Assembly: GCA_050949415.1 (NCBI GenBank)
Contig: JBMNFR010000002.1
Location: 186,001-250,000, forward strand
DNA from: JAAZKI01 sp012799905
GTDB taxonomy: Bacteria > Verrucomicrobiota > Lentisphaeria > Oligosphaerales > Oligosphaeraceae
DNA length: 64,000 bases
Direction: 5' to 3'
A program made the position numbers and the translations under genes. The notes beneath the pieces are model-generated. The model had not been told where the DNA came from. It did no database searches and was given only the letters and a program-made list of their open reading frames with translations. Shown here in pieces: positions 37,705 through 45,985 of the stretch. How positions within the stretch are numbered: position 1 is the stretch's first letter; every line of letters starts with the position of its first letter.

Positions 37705-39090
37705 ATGAATCAGCAGGCGCAGCCATCACCAAGAGAGCATCATTTCTACGTTGCGATAGCCAAGTTCCTTTTTCATCATCCGGAGCATGGCATTGTGTCG
37801 GTGCGGGACCCGATCAAGATCAAGGACGCAGAGCAATACGGGCTCAGCCCGCTCATACTCTATGGATTGACCGTGGCCGGGTTACCCATTCGGTGGATGA
37901 CCTTCACTCCAGTCGATCAGCCCAGGCCCTTCCGGGATGTTCTTTTGGATGCATGGCGTAACGCCGAGGGCTTGCGTGGCCGACCGGACATCCTGCGGAT
38001 CAACCGCCACATCGCGACGGCCAGCCCTGAACTGGTAGGGGAAATGGCAAAAATCGGAGTCCGGGTCGAGGTCGCCGATGCCAGGGAGAAATCCCTTCCG
38101 GCTTCCCTGCGCTCAGCCCAGGACTCCAGCCGGTGGCTGCTGAGGAAGCATGACGGAAATGACCGGTCTCTTACCGGGTCCATCCAGGCCCTTTGCCGGT
38201 ACGCTCAAATTGACCACGATTTCCGTGTCAGGGATGGCCACAGAGGCGTCAACAGCCGCGAGGTTGAATACAGAATCCAGCAGTGGCTGACCTTACCGGC
38301 GCAAGTGCCGGTGCCAACAGTGGCAGGTGGACTCGACTGGGCGCCTGGCCCATGGCTGTCATCCTGGGAGACCTCTCAGCCGCCCGATCAGCCCCGATAT
38401 TTCAACCACGATGGGTTTGATGGCTGCACCTGGCTACTGACAGGTGAGAAGGCACCGGAGGATATCGTCGAGGATGATGATTTCTGGGCCGACAGTGACT
38501 ATGACAACGCGGCCGAGATCGCCAAGAACCTTGTGGCGTGCTGGCCCAATCCGCCTGCAGAGATTGCCAGGTGCGCCGGGATCACCCTGCGGGAACTTCA
38601 ATGGTTCACTTCGGGGAAGGCTCCCCTGGACCGGCATGCACGCTTTGACCTGGAAGACTTGCTGGGCATCGAATACGACGAACGCATGGATAGTTATGTA
38701 GGGGCCGGGCCTTATGTCCTGGTGGCCTACAAACCCCAGGCCATCAAGGAGGTCTACGAAGGCATTTCCGGCGGTGGAGATGCACACCCCTGTGAGATTG
38801 TCCCTCGTCAGGGAGCCGCAGACCCAAGCTGGCGATACGTATTGATCAACACGTATGGAGAACCCCCGAGCATTGTGATGGCACCTCGCGGAGCAAAAAT
38901 CACAGAGCGCCTTCCGGACTTGCTTATGAATTATGCCGGTACCACGTCTGTCGCTCCGGAGTTCTACCGGGATGTCGTTTCTACCTGCGCCCGGGCCTGC
39001 CGCGAACCTGCCGCCAACATCCGGGAGATGAAAGACTTTGTGAAACGCTACGAAGCGCACTGGGCAAATTGCGCCTGGCAGCCGGAGTGA
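37705..39090 (+). CDS. Unrecognised 461-residue soluble protein beside Hachiman
   Basis: The start is secure, with AGGAGG four bases before the ATG. It begins 'MNQQAQPSPREHHFYVAIAK', shows no signal peptide or transmembrane helix, and is rich in Trp and acidic residues in the middle ('EDIVEDDDFWADSDYD'). I recognise no domain. A segment 'NPPAEIARCAGITLRELQWF' could be an HTH. Base composition matches hamB, with which it may be co-transcribed after 114 bp containing hairpins. A defence or regulatory role is conjecture from location. Confidence 0.75.
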   Translation: MNQQAQPSPREHHFYVAIAKFLFHHPEHGIVSVRDPIKIKDAEQYGLSPLILYGLTVAGLPIRWMTFTPVDQPRPFRDVLLDAWRNAEGLRGRPDILRINRHIATASPELVGEMAKIGVRVEVADAREKSLPASLRSAQDSSRWLLRKHDGNDRSLTGSIQALCRYAQIDHDFRVRDGHRGVNSREVEYRIQQWLTLPAQVPVPTVAGGLDWAPGPWLSSWETSQPPDQPRYFNHDGFDGCTWLLTGEKAPEDIVEDDDFWADSDYDNAAEIAKNLVACWPNPPAEIARCAGITLRELQWFTSGKAPLDRHARFDLEDLLGIEYDERMDSYVGAGPYVLVAYKPQAIKEVYEGISGGGDAHPCEIVPRQGAADPSWRYVLINTYGEPPSIVMAPRGAKITERLPDLLMNYAGTTSVAPEFYRDVVSTCARACREPAANIREMKDFVKRYEAHWANCAWQPE

Positions 39091-39126
39091 ACCTGTCTGG
39101 TTGAGCCAAAGCGCGGGGATTGATCA

Positions 39127-39561
39127 ATGGGAACGGCAGATATGCCATTCGAGCAGAAAAAATTGGGTCGCAAGCATATCAAGAGCTTTGCCAGCGGCAT
39201 CGCTCATATGTTTTCCTGTTCGGCCCAGCATTATGCCTGGCTGGCGTATCAGCACCGGTTGCCGACGGTGACAATTGACCTCCTGGAACTGCGAATAGAG
39301 CCCTCGGAATTCGACATTGAAAGGAACCGGATTCTTGCCGGGATGTGTCAGAGAACACTCCTCCGCAACGCCGAGCAACTGGCACCACCTGGCGCTGTGG
39401 TTACGGCGTCTCTCTCTGCCCACTTCGGAATCGATGACTATTCGGAGGACGGCCGTTCTGCCTCGATTGGCAGGTCCGTTTTCACGGTGATCCTGACCGA
39501 TGACCGAGGCAAGGAGTGGCGCGTTGACCATGCTGAGGAGAGGATGCTGATTCAATCTTAG
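39127..39561 (+). CDS. Unrecognised 144-residue protein
   Basis: Starts 'MGTADMPFEQKKLGRKHIK' 36 bp after the previous gene. It contains 'MFSCSAQHYAWLAYQHRLPT' and an acidic/basic C-terminal half ending 'EERMLIQS'. No membrane segment or known motif was found. Its spacing and composition suggest it travels with the 461-residue protein. Confidence 0.65.
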   Translation: MGTADMPFEQKKLGRKHIKSFASGIAHMFSCSAQHYAWLAYQHRLPTVTIDLLELRIEPSEFDIERNRILAGMCQRTLLRNAEQLAPPGAVVTASLSAHFGIDDYSEDGRSASIGRSVFTVILTDDRGKEWRVDHAEERMLIQS

Positions 39562-39601
39562 CCAAACACCTCAACGGAAACCATGTAAACAGGAGGCGAC
39601 T

Positions 39602-39835
39602 ATGCCAAAGAAACCAGGATCACATCATGTAGTCCCGAACGCTGACGGCGGCTGGGACGTCAAGAAAGACGGCGCGACCCGTAGCAGCGGCCACTTCGAC
39701 AAGAAGCAGGATGCCGTCGATGCCGGGCGCAAGATCAGCCAGAACCAAGGCACCGAGTTCTACATCCACGGCAAGGACGGGAAGATCCAGAACAAAGACA
39801 GCCACGGGAACGATCCATATCCGCCGAAGGGGTGA
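39602..39835 (+). CDS. DUF2188 domain protein
   Basis: Seventy-seven residues with the DUF2188 pattern: 'HHVVPNADGGWDVKKDGATR', then 'HFDKKQDAVDAGRKI' and 'GTEFYIHGKDGKIQ'. Members are small, widespread and of unknown function, often near stress or mobile genes. A strong AGGAGG precedes the ATG. Confidence 0.85.
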   Translation: MPKKPGSHHVVPNADGGWDVKKDGATRSSGHFDKKQDAVDAGRKISQNQGTEFYIHGKDGKIQNKDSHGNDPYPPKG

Positions 39836-40038
39836 TGCCCGCGTCAATTCGATTCCCGTTTTGGGAACCGAACCGGCGTCCGAAAGCCGGATTCGAAGTT
39901 GTTGCGGCTCGACGCCAGGTATCCGGTTTTACTGCAAACCCGTCACCCTCGTCCGATGCCGGGAAATCAGGGGAGAAAACTGCTTCTCTGGTCGGGTTGT
40001 CGGGAAATGGTTGTGTGAGATGATTTCGGCGTTTATTA

Positions 40039-40788
40039 TTAAGGAGTTACGAGGAGCGCGGGCTTTGAGACTGTTTTGCGGTAGGTCGGCGTTCCCTCCA
40101 CGTTTTCAATGCTGCGGATGAAGCTCTGGGTATCCTGGCGATAATGGACCTCGCAATAGATCCGGCGGCTGTAGCTGAGAGTGCAGCACAGAAGCCAGGT
40201 CTTGCGTAGGCACCCGCGGTCGTCATAGACAGGCGCTCCAGTACCGTAATCGACCTGCATCTCCATGCCCGGTTCCTTGCGCAGGCGGCGGAAGGGAACA
40301 GGGGGAGCGGTCCGGCCAAGGTGGCGAAGGTATCTTTTCACACTGGCGTAGCTGCCGGAAAAGGCGAAATCATCCTGTAAGTCCTGGAAGATGCGACGGC
40401 CGGAAAGTCCCATGGCCAGCTCTTGCCGGATGAAGTCGGCATGGGGGGCGCAAAGCGACCGGGCGTCAGCTTCCGGCGCCGGCGGGACGGCACCGGTCGG
40501 CGTTTCAGACCCGTGGGTCGCATCAGGCACGAAAGGATGATTTTCAAACTGAGCCACCCCGTGGGTCGCTTGTGGCTCATTTTGCCCGTCCGGGCCAGCC
40601 GGCACCCCGTGGGTCGCATGGTCTGAAACTGAGCCACCCCCGACCGGGGCCCCGGGTGTTTTGCCCGCATAACGGGCCACGGTGTTGCGGCTGACGCCCA
40701 GTTCACGGGCTATCCGGCGTTGGCTGGCACCCAGCCGGTAGAGCTGTTGTATTCGTTCTATCACGTTCACCTGCTTGATGTTAGCCAT
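40039..40788 (-). pseudogene. IS21-type IstA transposase, C-terminally truncated
   Basis: About 249 residues from ATG 40788. The N-terminal HTH is 'QLYRLGASQRRIARELGVSR', followed by a second HTH and the start of the DDE domain ('MEMQVDYGTGAPVYDD', first catalytic D). It ends abruptly at 'SIENVEGTPTYRKT' with foreign sequence to a stop; full IstA proteins run near 500 residues. No IstB follows it. Inside the coding region are three copies of the GGCTCAGTTT...GCGACCC type motif that also forms the element's end. Confidence 0.75.
40507..40640. repeat. Transposase-site-like repeats inside the IstA gene
   Basis: On the minus strand, GGCTCAGTTT-like and GCGACCCACGGG words alternate three times within the linker between the two HTH regions. 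The words match those at the element's right end but point the other way. Confidence 0.7.
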
Positions 40789-40811
40789 TTGCTACCTCCT
40801 TTGTTCTTCAA

Positions 40812-42641
40812 GTGGCAAAAAAGGTAATATATGGCATGTTCCTGTTTGCAGGTGGCTCAGTTTGGATGCGACCCTCTACTAGCTCAGTTTATGCGACCCG
40901 TGACACCCCAAGATACGACGAGGTTCAAGTCGATAGCCTCCGGAATATTACCGGAGCCAACAGCAGCAAGGAGGTAACGGCAGCAGCAGAAACTAGTCAG
41001 GGATTTGACTTTGTTCCCCTTGTGCATCCATTCCGCATCATCTTCGCCTATGACGAACAAGGGCAGTTTTCCATCTACGGAGAACTGGTCAAAAGCTATT
41101 TTGATATACTTGCCAAGAAGCTGGTCAAAGCGCTGGTCGGCTACGATGGAATGTTCGAGCGCGCCCCCAAGAATGCCTACTGCTTAGACGGGCTGAAAGA
41201 CCGTAACTTCGACTTTAAAATTGAGTCAGCGGACAGTATTGAAAGCATAACGGTCACCTCCTTAACGCTCTGCCCTGTGGACGATGAACACACCAGGGTG
41301 TCTATCGCCAACCGTCGGGATGACATCTACGACCGCCTGGAACAGTATCTGAACCGTGAGCGCCTAGACAACGATTCCATCGACCTTCTACGGGCGACGC
41401 TGTCATTCAAGATGCGCGACGGCTTTCGTGCATTCCGCGCTTTTTCTTTTGATATTTCCCTTAACTCCTGTGGTACGAAAAGCCTAGAGGATGGCCAGCG
41501 GGAACTGGGGGAAAAATACATCCGCAAGCTGGCGTTCGCCCGTTTCCCGGACATCACACTGAGTTCTATTCTTAAAGCTGCAAAAGCGGATATTCCGGTC
41601 ATTTCAAACAGGAGCTTCGGCTGCATCACTCCTCAGATGCTCAGGAATATGCTGGATTTCGGACTCATAGTCGAAACGGGAGAGGCAACACAAATCCGTG
41701 ATGGAGACGCGACGTATGATGTGGTCCCACTCACCAATGAAAACGGCGAATCTGTATCCGGCTACATGGATGCCACCGGTAACTCGCATCTCATCGTCCC
41801 CTTAGAGCTGAAGCAGTACCGCGTTGTTTTCGACCCTATCGTGCAATGCATCCAGGACGAACTCAACTGCAAGGGGGATGCCGCCGAGGTATTGCCCGAC
41901 CGTGTTTGGCATCTTGGATCTGCCGGCAGCGAACATCGGAATGTCTATCTTGTAAGAAACTGGAATTGTGATGCCGATGTGCGGGCAAAAATCAAACTGG
42001 CCAATCCCGGCTCGCTGGTTTTCTACCTTGGCAGATGCCCCGAGGTCGTGGAGATAGGTCCCTGCCGCTCCGATGCCAAGGAAGATGCGCAACGCCTGGA
42101 GGCACAGTTTTACTGTGTCGACACCCTGATTGAATACACTCAGGAGGCCGGATATGTGTTTCGTGCTGAAATCGTCAGACAGAAACTCAAAAGTATGCTG
42201 GATGCCTTCGGCGCTAAGAGCTGTAGAAACAAGCGCCGTCCAGGCAAACAGGAGACATACCAGAACAAACTTGAGACGCGGATATGGCTCTGGATAGATG
42301 CCCGGCTTAAAGCTGCCAAGAGTGTGACGGATTACACTGGCGAGCCAGACCCGGATATCAACTCCGCTTGGCTTTCCCATGAATATCTCACTCAAAAGCA
42401 GGTATGCGACCAGGAAGGAATAGACGACCCCAAAGCATTCACAAGGGCCAAGGATGCATGGAAAAAAGACTTAACCGGTTTTGGGCAGTTCTTCAACAAG
42501 GTTACCGAGCGGTTCATTGTACGTCAGCCCCGGAAAGACAAGGCCAATGACGGGCGTGAGGCCGAACGGCTTAACGACTTCTACCAGGAGAACCGCGAGA
42601 TAATCAACGAGCTGCGGAGGCAGCGCCCGCATTTTCTATAA
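40812..42641 (+). CDS. Unrecognised large protein of the mobility module, N-terminus replaced by IS end
   Basis: An open frame of 609 codons. The first 30 or so residues are encoded by the IS21-type end, so the native N-terminus is lost; resemblance to a real protein starts around 'TPRYDEVQVDSLRN'. No signal or membrane segment is seen, and I cannot place it in a family. The C-terminal part ('WLSHEYLTQKQVCDQEGIDD') may hold an HTH. It precedes a strong terminator and the sigma/recombinase genes. Whether it is still translated is unclear, since ATGs inside the IS part have no good ribosome site. Confidence 0.6.
   Translation: MAKKVIYGMFLFAGGSVWMRPSTSSVYATRDTPRYDEVQVDSLRNITGANSSKEVTAAAETSQGFDFVPLVHPFRIIFAYDEQGQFSIYGELVKSYFDILAKKLVKALVGYDGMFERAPKNAYCLDGLKDRNFDFKIESADSIESITVTSLTLCPVDDEHTRVSIANRRDDIYDRLEQYLNRERLDNDSIDLLRATLSFKMRDGFRAFRAFSFDISLNSCGTKSLEDGQRELGEKYIRKLAFARFPDITLSSILKAAKADIPVISNRSFGCITPQMLRNMLDFGLIVETGEATQIRDGDATYDVVPLTNENGESVSGYMDATGNSHLIVPLELKQYRVVFDPIVQCIQDELNCKGDAAEVLPDRVWHLGSAGSEHRNVYLVRNWNCDADVRAKIKLANPGSLVFYLGRCPEVVEIGPCRSDAKEDAQRLEAQFYCVDTLIEYTQEAGYVFRAEIVRQKLKSMLDAFGAKSCRNKRRPGKQETYQNKLETRIWLWIDARLKAAKSVTDYTGEPDPDINSAWLSHEYLTQKQVCDQEGIDDPKAFTRAKDAWKKDLTGFGQFFNKVTERFIVRQPRKDKANDGREAERLNDFYQENREIINELRRQRPHFL
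40851..40902. repeat. Right end of the IS21-type element
   Basis: Two units, GGCTCAGTTT + GG + ATGCGACCC (40854-40874) and AGCTCAGTTT + ATGCGACCC (40881-40899), end near GTGACACC. Multiple short terminal repeats are normal for IS21-family ends. This end has been spliced into the start of the following gene. Confidence 0.65.
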
Positions 42642-42658
42642 CCCCCACCGGGGAGCGC

Positions 42659-42691
42659 GAAATTCCTTAAATCGCATTTTTTGGAATTTCG
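42659..42691. repeat. Hairpin after the 609-codon gene
   Basis: CGAAATTCC and GGAATTTCG form a 9-bp stem downstream of the stop codon. It precedes the stronger terminator and may be part of a double termination region. Confidence 0.6.
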
Positions 42692-42716
42692 CAGAAGTAT
42701 TTTTTTGATTTTTTTC

Positions 42717-42762
42717 GTCCCGTGCTTTGAGCAGAAAATGCTCGGCACGGGACTTTTTTTAT
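42717..42762 (+). terminator. Strong intrinsic terminator
   Basis: GTCCCGTGC...GAGCA pairs with TGCTC...GGCACGGGAC across a GAAAA loop and is followed at once by a run of T residues from 42754. It separates the upstream gene from the sigma/recombinase operon. Confidence 0.9.
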
Positions 42763-42794
42763 TCCAAGTTCGTAAAAATATGGAATTTCACGCG

Positions 42795-42828
42795 AGGCTG
42801 ACAGGAAAATCAAACCTGAAGTCAGCCT
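42795..42828 (+). promoter_or_regulatory. Inverted repeat in sigma-gene leader
   Basis: AGGCTGAC (42795-42802) and GTCAGCCT (42821-42828) form a perfect 8-bp stem with an 18-base loop, upstream of the ribosome-site palindrome. It may be an operator or a leader RNA stem. Confidence 0.5.
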
Positions 42829-42855
42829 AGGCATTTGAGCCCAAGCGGGGTAGCG

Positions 42856-42874
42856 ATTCTCCTGTCAGGAGAAT
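42856..42874 (+). promoter_or_regulatory. Palindrome enclosing the ribosome site of the sigma-like gene
   Basis: ATTCTCCTG-T-CAGGAGAAT is a perfect 9+9 palindrome. Its right arm contains AGGAG, the ribosome site for the ATG at 42881. Folded in RNA it would hide the site; as DNA it could be a dimeric repressor operator. Confidence 0.65.
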
Positions 42875-42880
42875 TGCCCG

Positions 42881-43675
42881 ATGGATAATTACATCCACTC
42901 CCAGGCGCTCGCGGCCATCAGCGAAACTATTCCGGCTCCTTTGCAGCCAATCGCAATTCAGCACCTCAACGGCGTCTGCCTGAAACCGGAAGACTTCCTT
43001 CCGGTTTCAGCAAAGGAAGACTCCCGACCGAAAACCAGCAAGGGACCTGTTGGCCGACCTGCTGCCGCACAAAAACCGTTCCCAGAGTCGTTCCCAGCTG
43101 GCTCCGGCATTACCTATGACAATCTTTACGACTCCCGCACAATGAAAATCATTGGCGGGTGCCTGCGCCGCCTGCATGAGTCCAGGCTCTTTTCCGAGGC
43201 AGAACTTGAGGACAAACGCATTGAATTGATGGAAAAGCTGCCGTTCATGCTGCAAGGTTTCAACCCGCAAACGGCGGTCACTGACGCCCGGTACAAGTTC
43301 ACCTCGACGGTACTAGGACACATGACAAGCGCCATCTTCAACAAGCGCAGCAGTAGGCAAAGACCTATTTCTCTCAACCAGAAAATCAACGAGGACGGCG
43401 AACTCATCGACGTGCTTGGCGAAAAGGACTGCGCGTATTTGTGTGTGTACGACAAGGGCCTTGCCCAGATGGAGGCGCTGGAAGAGCTGGAACATCTTGT
43501 CAGTAATCTCCCGGAACGCTATGTGCTGCTGATTCTTATGAAACGCCAGCTCGGCATGACCGAGGAGAAGATAGCTCCCCGGCTTCAGATTTCAAGGAGT
43601 GCAGTCCATAAACGACTGGCCGCCATTCCAGAACTGGCAAAGTCAATCATGCGTGAAAAGGGGACGAGACGATGA
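42881..43675 (+). CDS. Sigma-70-like factor of the mobile element
   Basis: A 264-residue protein. A middle part resembles sigma region 2 ('FNPQTAVTDARYKFTSTVLG', 'QRPISLNQKINEDGELIDVL') and a C-terminal region 4 HTH reads 'LGMTEEKIAPRLQISRSAVH'. The N-terminal 70 residues are low in structure. It probably directs polymerase to the element's own promoters, or is a sigma-fold regulator. It is first in a tight operon (ATGA overlap with the next gene). Confidence 0.75.
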   Translation: MDNYIHSQALAAISETIPAPLQPIAIQHLNGVCLKPEDFLPVSAKEDSRPKTSKGPVGRPAAAQKPFPESFPAGSGITYDNLYDSRTMKIIGGCLRRLHESRLFSEAELEDKRIELMEKLPFMLQGFNPQTAVTDARYKFTSTVLGHMTSAIFNKRSSRQRPISLNQKINEDGELIDVLGEKDCAYLCVYDKGLAQMEALEELEHLVSNLPERYVLLILMKRQLGMTEEKIAPRLQISRSAVHKRLAAIPELAKSIMREKGTRR

Positions 43676-43869
43676 GCACAACCACCAAGTATACCGTGGC
43701 CTTTGATCGCCTTCCAACGCATATTCAGCAAGCGCTTCTGATTACTTCAAGCATTCTCCAGCGATTGGTGGACAAGAGACTTGCTAATTCCGAAAAAGAT
43801 GCGTTAATATCAACAGTACCAACTACTAATGGAGATGACAATGAGGATAGACAAAGCAGCACTTGTTAG
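43672..43869 (+). CDS. Small unrecognised protein
   Basis: Sixty-five residues ('MSTTTKYTVAFDRLPTHIQQ') translated by ATGA coupling from the sigma-like gene and overlapping the DUF2924 gene by 29 bp. It is polar with no motif. Its place in a compact operon supports it being real. Confidence 0.55.
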   Translation: MSTTTKYTVAFDRLPTHIQQALLITSSILQRLVDKRLANSEKDALISTVPTTNGDDNEDRQSSTC

Positions 43870-44284
43870 GCGCCAAATCAATGCCATGGAGGCTCTCAGC
43901 ATGGATGGCCTTAGAGCAAAGTTTGAAGAGGTGTTTGGGTTCCAGTCTTCCATCATTAATGCAGACTACTTCCGGCGCCGAATCGCCTATCGCCTGCAGG
44001 AACTGCAGTTCGGCGGCCTACGGCAGGATGCAGAAGAGTTTTTGGATTCTCTGGTAGCAGATGACGAACTGGCCAACCTGAAGCCTCAGAAGGCTAAAAA
44101 GCGCACAGCGGTCAAGGGAACCCGATTCGTGCGTGAATGGGGCGGCGAAGAGCATGTCGTCATCGTCCATGGGGCAGCCAGCTTCGAGTATAACGGTGAC
44201 ACTTTCAAATCCTTGAGTGCAATAGCTAAGGCGATTACCGGCACTCATTGGAACGGACCACGATTCTTCGGAGTGACAAAATGA
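43841..44284 (+). CDS. DUF2924 protein
   Basis: A 147-residue protein starting at 43841 ('MRIDKAALVRR') with GGAG upstream; the ATG at 43829 is less well placed. 'YFRRRIAYRLQELQFGGLRQ' and 'GTRFVREWGGEEHVVIV' plus 'YNGDTFKSLSAIAKAITGTH' are the DUF2924 core. The family is almost always found next to serine recombinases in mobile elements, probably as an accessory DNA-binding protein. ATGA overlap with the recombinase. Confidence 0.85.
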   Translation: MRIDKAALVRRQINAMEALSMDGLRAKFEEVFGFQSSIINADYFRRRIAYRLQELQFGGLRQDAEEFLDSLVADDELANLKPQKAKKRTAVKGTRFVREWGGEEHVVIVHGAASFEYNGDTFKSLSAIAKAITGTHWNGPRFFGVTK

Positions 44285-45561
44285 CAAAATGCATTAAAAA
44301 GCGATGCGCGATATACACGAGAAAAAGCGTCGACGAAGGGCAGGAGCAGGCGTTCAACTCGCTGGACGCCCAACGAGAGGCTTGCGAGGCGTATATCACC
44401 TCACAGAAGGCGAACGGATGGGTATGCCTGAAGGAGCGCTTTGATGACGGGGGGTTCAGCGGCGGCAACACCAGCCGACCGGCGCTAAAGCAGCTGCTGG
44501 CTGAATGTCGCGCCGGCAACATCGACGTAGTGCTGGTCTATAAAATAGATCGGTTAAGCCGCAGCATCTGCGACTTCGCTGAGCTGACTAAATTCTTCGA
44601 CCAGAACAATATCAGCTTCTGTGCGGTAACGCAGCAAATTGACACCTCAACTTCTTCCGGGCGCATGATGCTGAATATCCTGGTGACCTTTGCGCAATAT
44701 GAGCGAGAAATCATTGCAGAACGCATCAGGGACAAGTTCGCGGCATCAAAGAAGAAAGGCATGTGGATGGGCGGCGCAGTCCCGCTTGGCTACCGTGTCG
44801 AAAACAGAAAACTGCTGGTAGTGCCGGAGGAAGCTGAGACAATTAAACGCATCTACAGCCTTTTCTTGACGACTCAATCCCCGACGCAGGTGGCACTGGC
44901 GCTAAACGCCAACGGACTGACAACCAAGGCAGGAAAATCATGGAGCAAGGGCAACCTCTACCATATTTTGCGCAACTGCATCTATGTCGGTAAACTGCCG
45001 CACAAAGGCAACACCTACGACGGTGAGCACGAGGCTATCCTAGATCAAGATACATGGGATAGAGTTCAGCGCTATCTGGCATCTGATAAGGATACACCTC
45101 CAAATCTGACGCGAAAAGCGACAAACATCGCATCGCTGAAGGGGCTCGTATGCTGTGGACACTGTGGCGGGCAGATGATGCAGGTTGTTGCTAAGCGCAA
45201 GCACAAGTCATACATCTACTTCAAGTGCACACGCGACAGCAAGAGGGCAGTCTCCACATGCCCAATACGGCAGGTGAGCTCTACGGAACTTGAACGGGTG
45301 GTATTCAGCCAACTGTCAATTATCTTCCGAAGTCCTATGATGACCGCAAGACTGAATGAACTTACCTGTGTCAGCAGTTCAGCATTATCGGAGGCGCTCA
45401 GCAATAACTTCTTCAATGAAGCCACCAGCCAGGAGAAGCGACGCCTGGCTGAGCTCATGATCGCAAGTGTCAAGCTCTTTGAGAACAAGCTCGAACTCGA
45501 AATCAAAGCTGAAGGCATCAAAGCCTTCCAGGAGGAACTAGAACATGAAAACAATGACTGA
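44281..45561 (+). CDS. Large serine recombinase
   Basis: A 426-residue recombinase. The resolvase domain carries nucleophile S16 ('YTRKSVDEGQ') and the family helix 'VYKIDRLSRSICDFAEL'. The recombinase domain follows ('GYRVENRKLLVVPEEAETIK'), then a zinc ribbon ('CCGHCGGQM' ... 'CTRDSKRAVSTC'). It would integrate or excise the element between attachment sites. It lies 1 kb from the right copy of the 50-bp direct repeat and is likely the island's mover. Intact; start overlaps the DUF2924 stop. Confidence 0.92.
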   Translation: MTKCIKKRCAIYTRKSVDEGQEQAFNSLDAQREACEAYITSQKANGWVCLKERFDDGGFSGGNTSRPALKQLLAECRAGNIDVVLVYKIDRLSRSICDFAELTKFFDQNNISFCAVTQQIDTSTSSGRMMLNILVTFAQYEREIIAERIRDKFAASKKKGMWMGGAVPLGYRVENRKLLVVPEEAETIKRIYSLFLTTQSPTQVALALNANGLTTKAGKSWSKGNLYHILRNCIYVGKLPHKGNTYDGEHEAILDQDTWDRVQRYLASDKDTPPNLTRKATNIASLKGLVCCGHCGGQMMQVVAKRKHKSYIYFKCTRDSKRAVSTCPIRQVSSTELERVVFSQLSIIFRSPMMTARLNELTCVSSSALSEALSNNFFNEATSQEKRRLAELMIASVKLFENKLELEIKAEGIKAFQEELEHENND

Positions 45562-45937
45562 AATGCTCCCGAACGGCAACCTATTGGTGAGTGTTCCTAT
45601 CAACTTGCGAAATCGGGGCAATGGCAAGGAAATCTTCCTGCCAGGCGGGGTATCGGAGAATGACAGCCGCATGGCGTTCCTGATGGCTGTGGCCCGCGGG
45701 CGCCGATGGCAGCAACTAATCGATGAGGGCAATGTCAGCGACATCCGCGAACTGGCTCGGCTAATCGGGCGTGATAACAGCTACGTCAGCCGCATCATGC
45801 GCCTGACTACCCTGGCACCGCAGGTTATCGAAAGCGTCATCAACGGCGAGCTTCCGCCAACGTTGAACGCTGCACGTGCCCGGAAGACTATTTCCTGGCA
45901 CTGGAACGAACAGGTCAAGGAGTTTCTGGGGACATAA
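45545..45937 (+). CDS. HTH accessory protein of the recombinase
   Basis: A 130-residue protein overlapping the recombinase end by 17 bp. A ParB/KorB-like HTH is evident: 'DIRELARLIGRDNSYVSRIM' followed by 'LAPQVIESVINGELPPTLN'. Similar small HTH proteins follow DUF2924/recombinase pairs and probably assist or regulate recombination. It is the last gene of the operon, before a terminator. Confidence 0.8.
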   Translation: MKTMTEMLPNGNLLVSVPINLRNRGNGKEIFLPGGVSENDSRMAFLMAVARGRRWQQLIDEGNVSDIRELARLIGRDNSYVSRIMRLTTLAPQVIESVINGELPPTLNAARARKTISWHWNEQVKEFLGT

Positions 45938-45950
45938 TGCTACGCCACCC

Positions 45951-45985
45951 GGCCGCTAGACTTAAGCCTCTGGCGGCCTTTTTTT
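45951..45985 (+). terminator. Terminator of the recombinase operon
   Basis: GGCCGCTAGA (45951-45960) pairs with TCTGGCGGCC (45969-45978, one G-U pair). A run of seven T residues follows. Confidence 0.9.

Noticed and set aside
39832..40023. 63-codon frame after the DUF2188 gene
   Set aside because: No ribosome site; composition and sequence look random.
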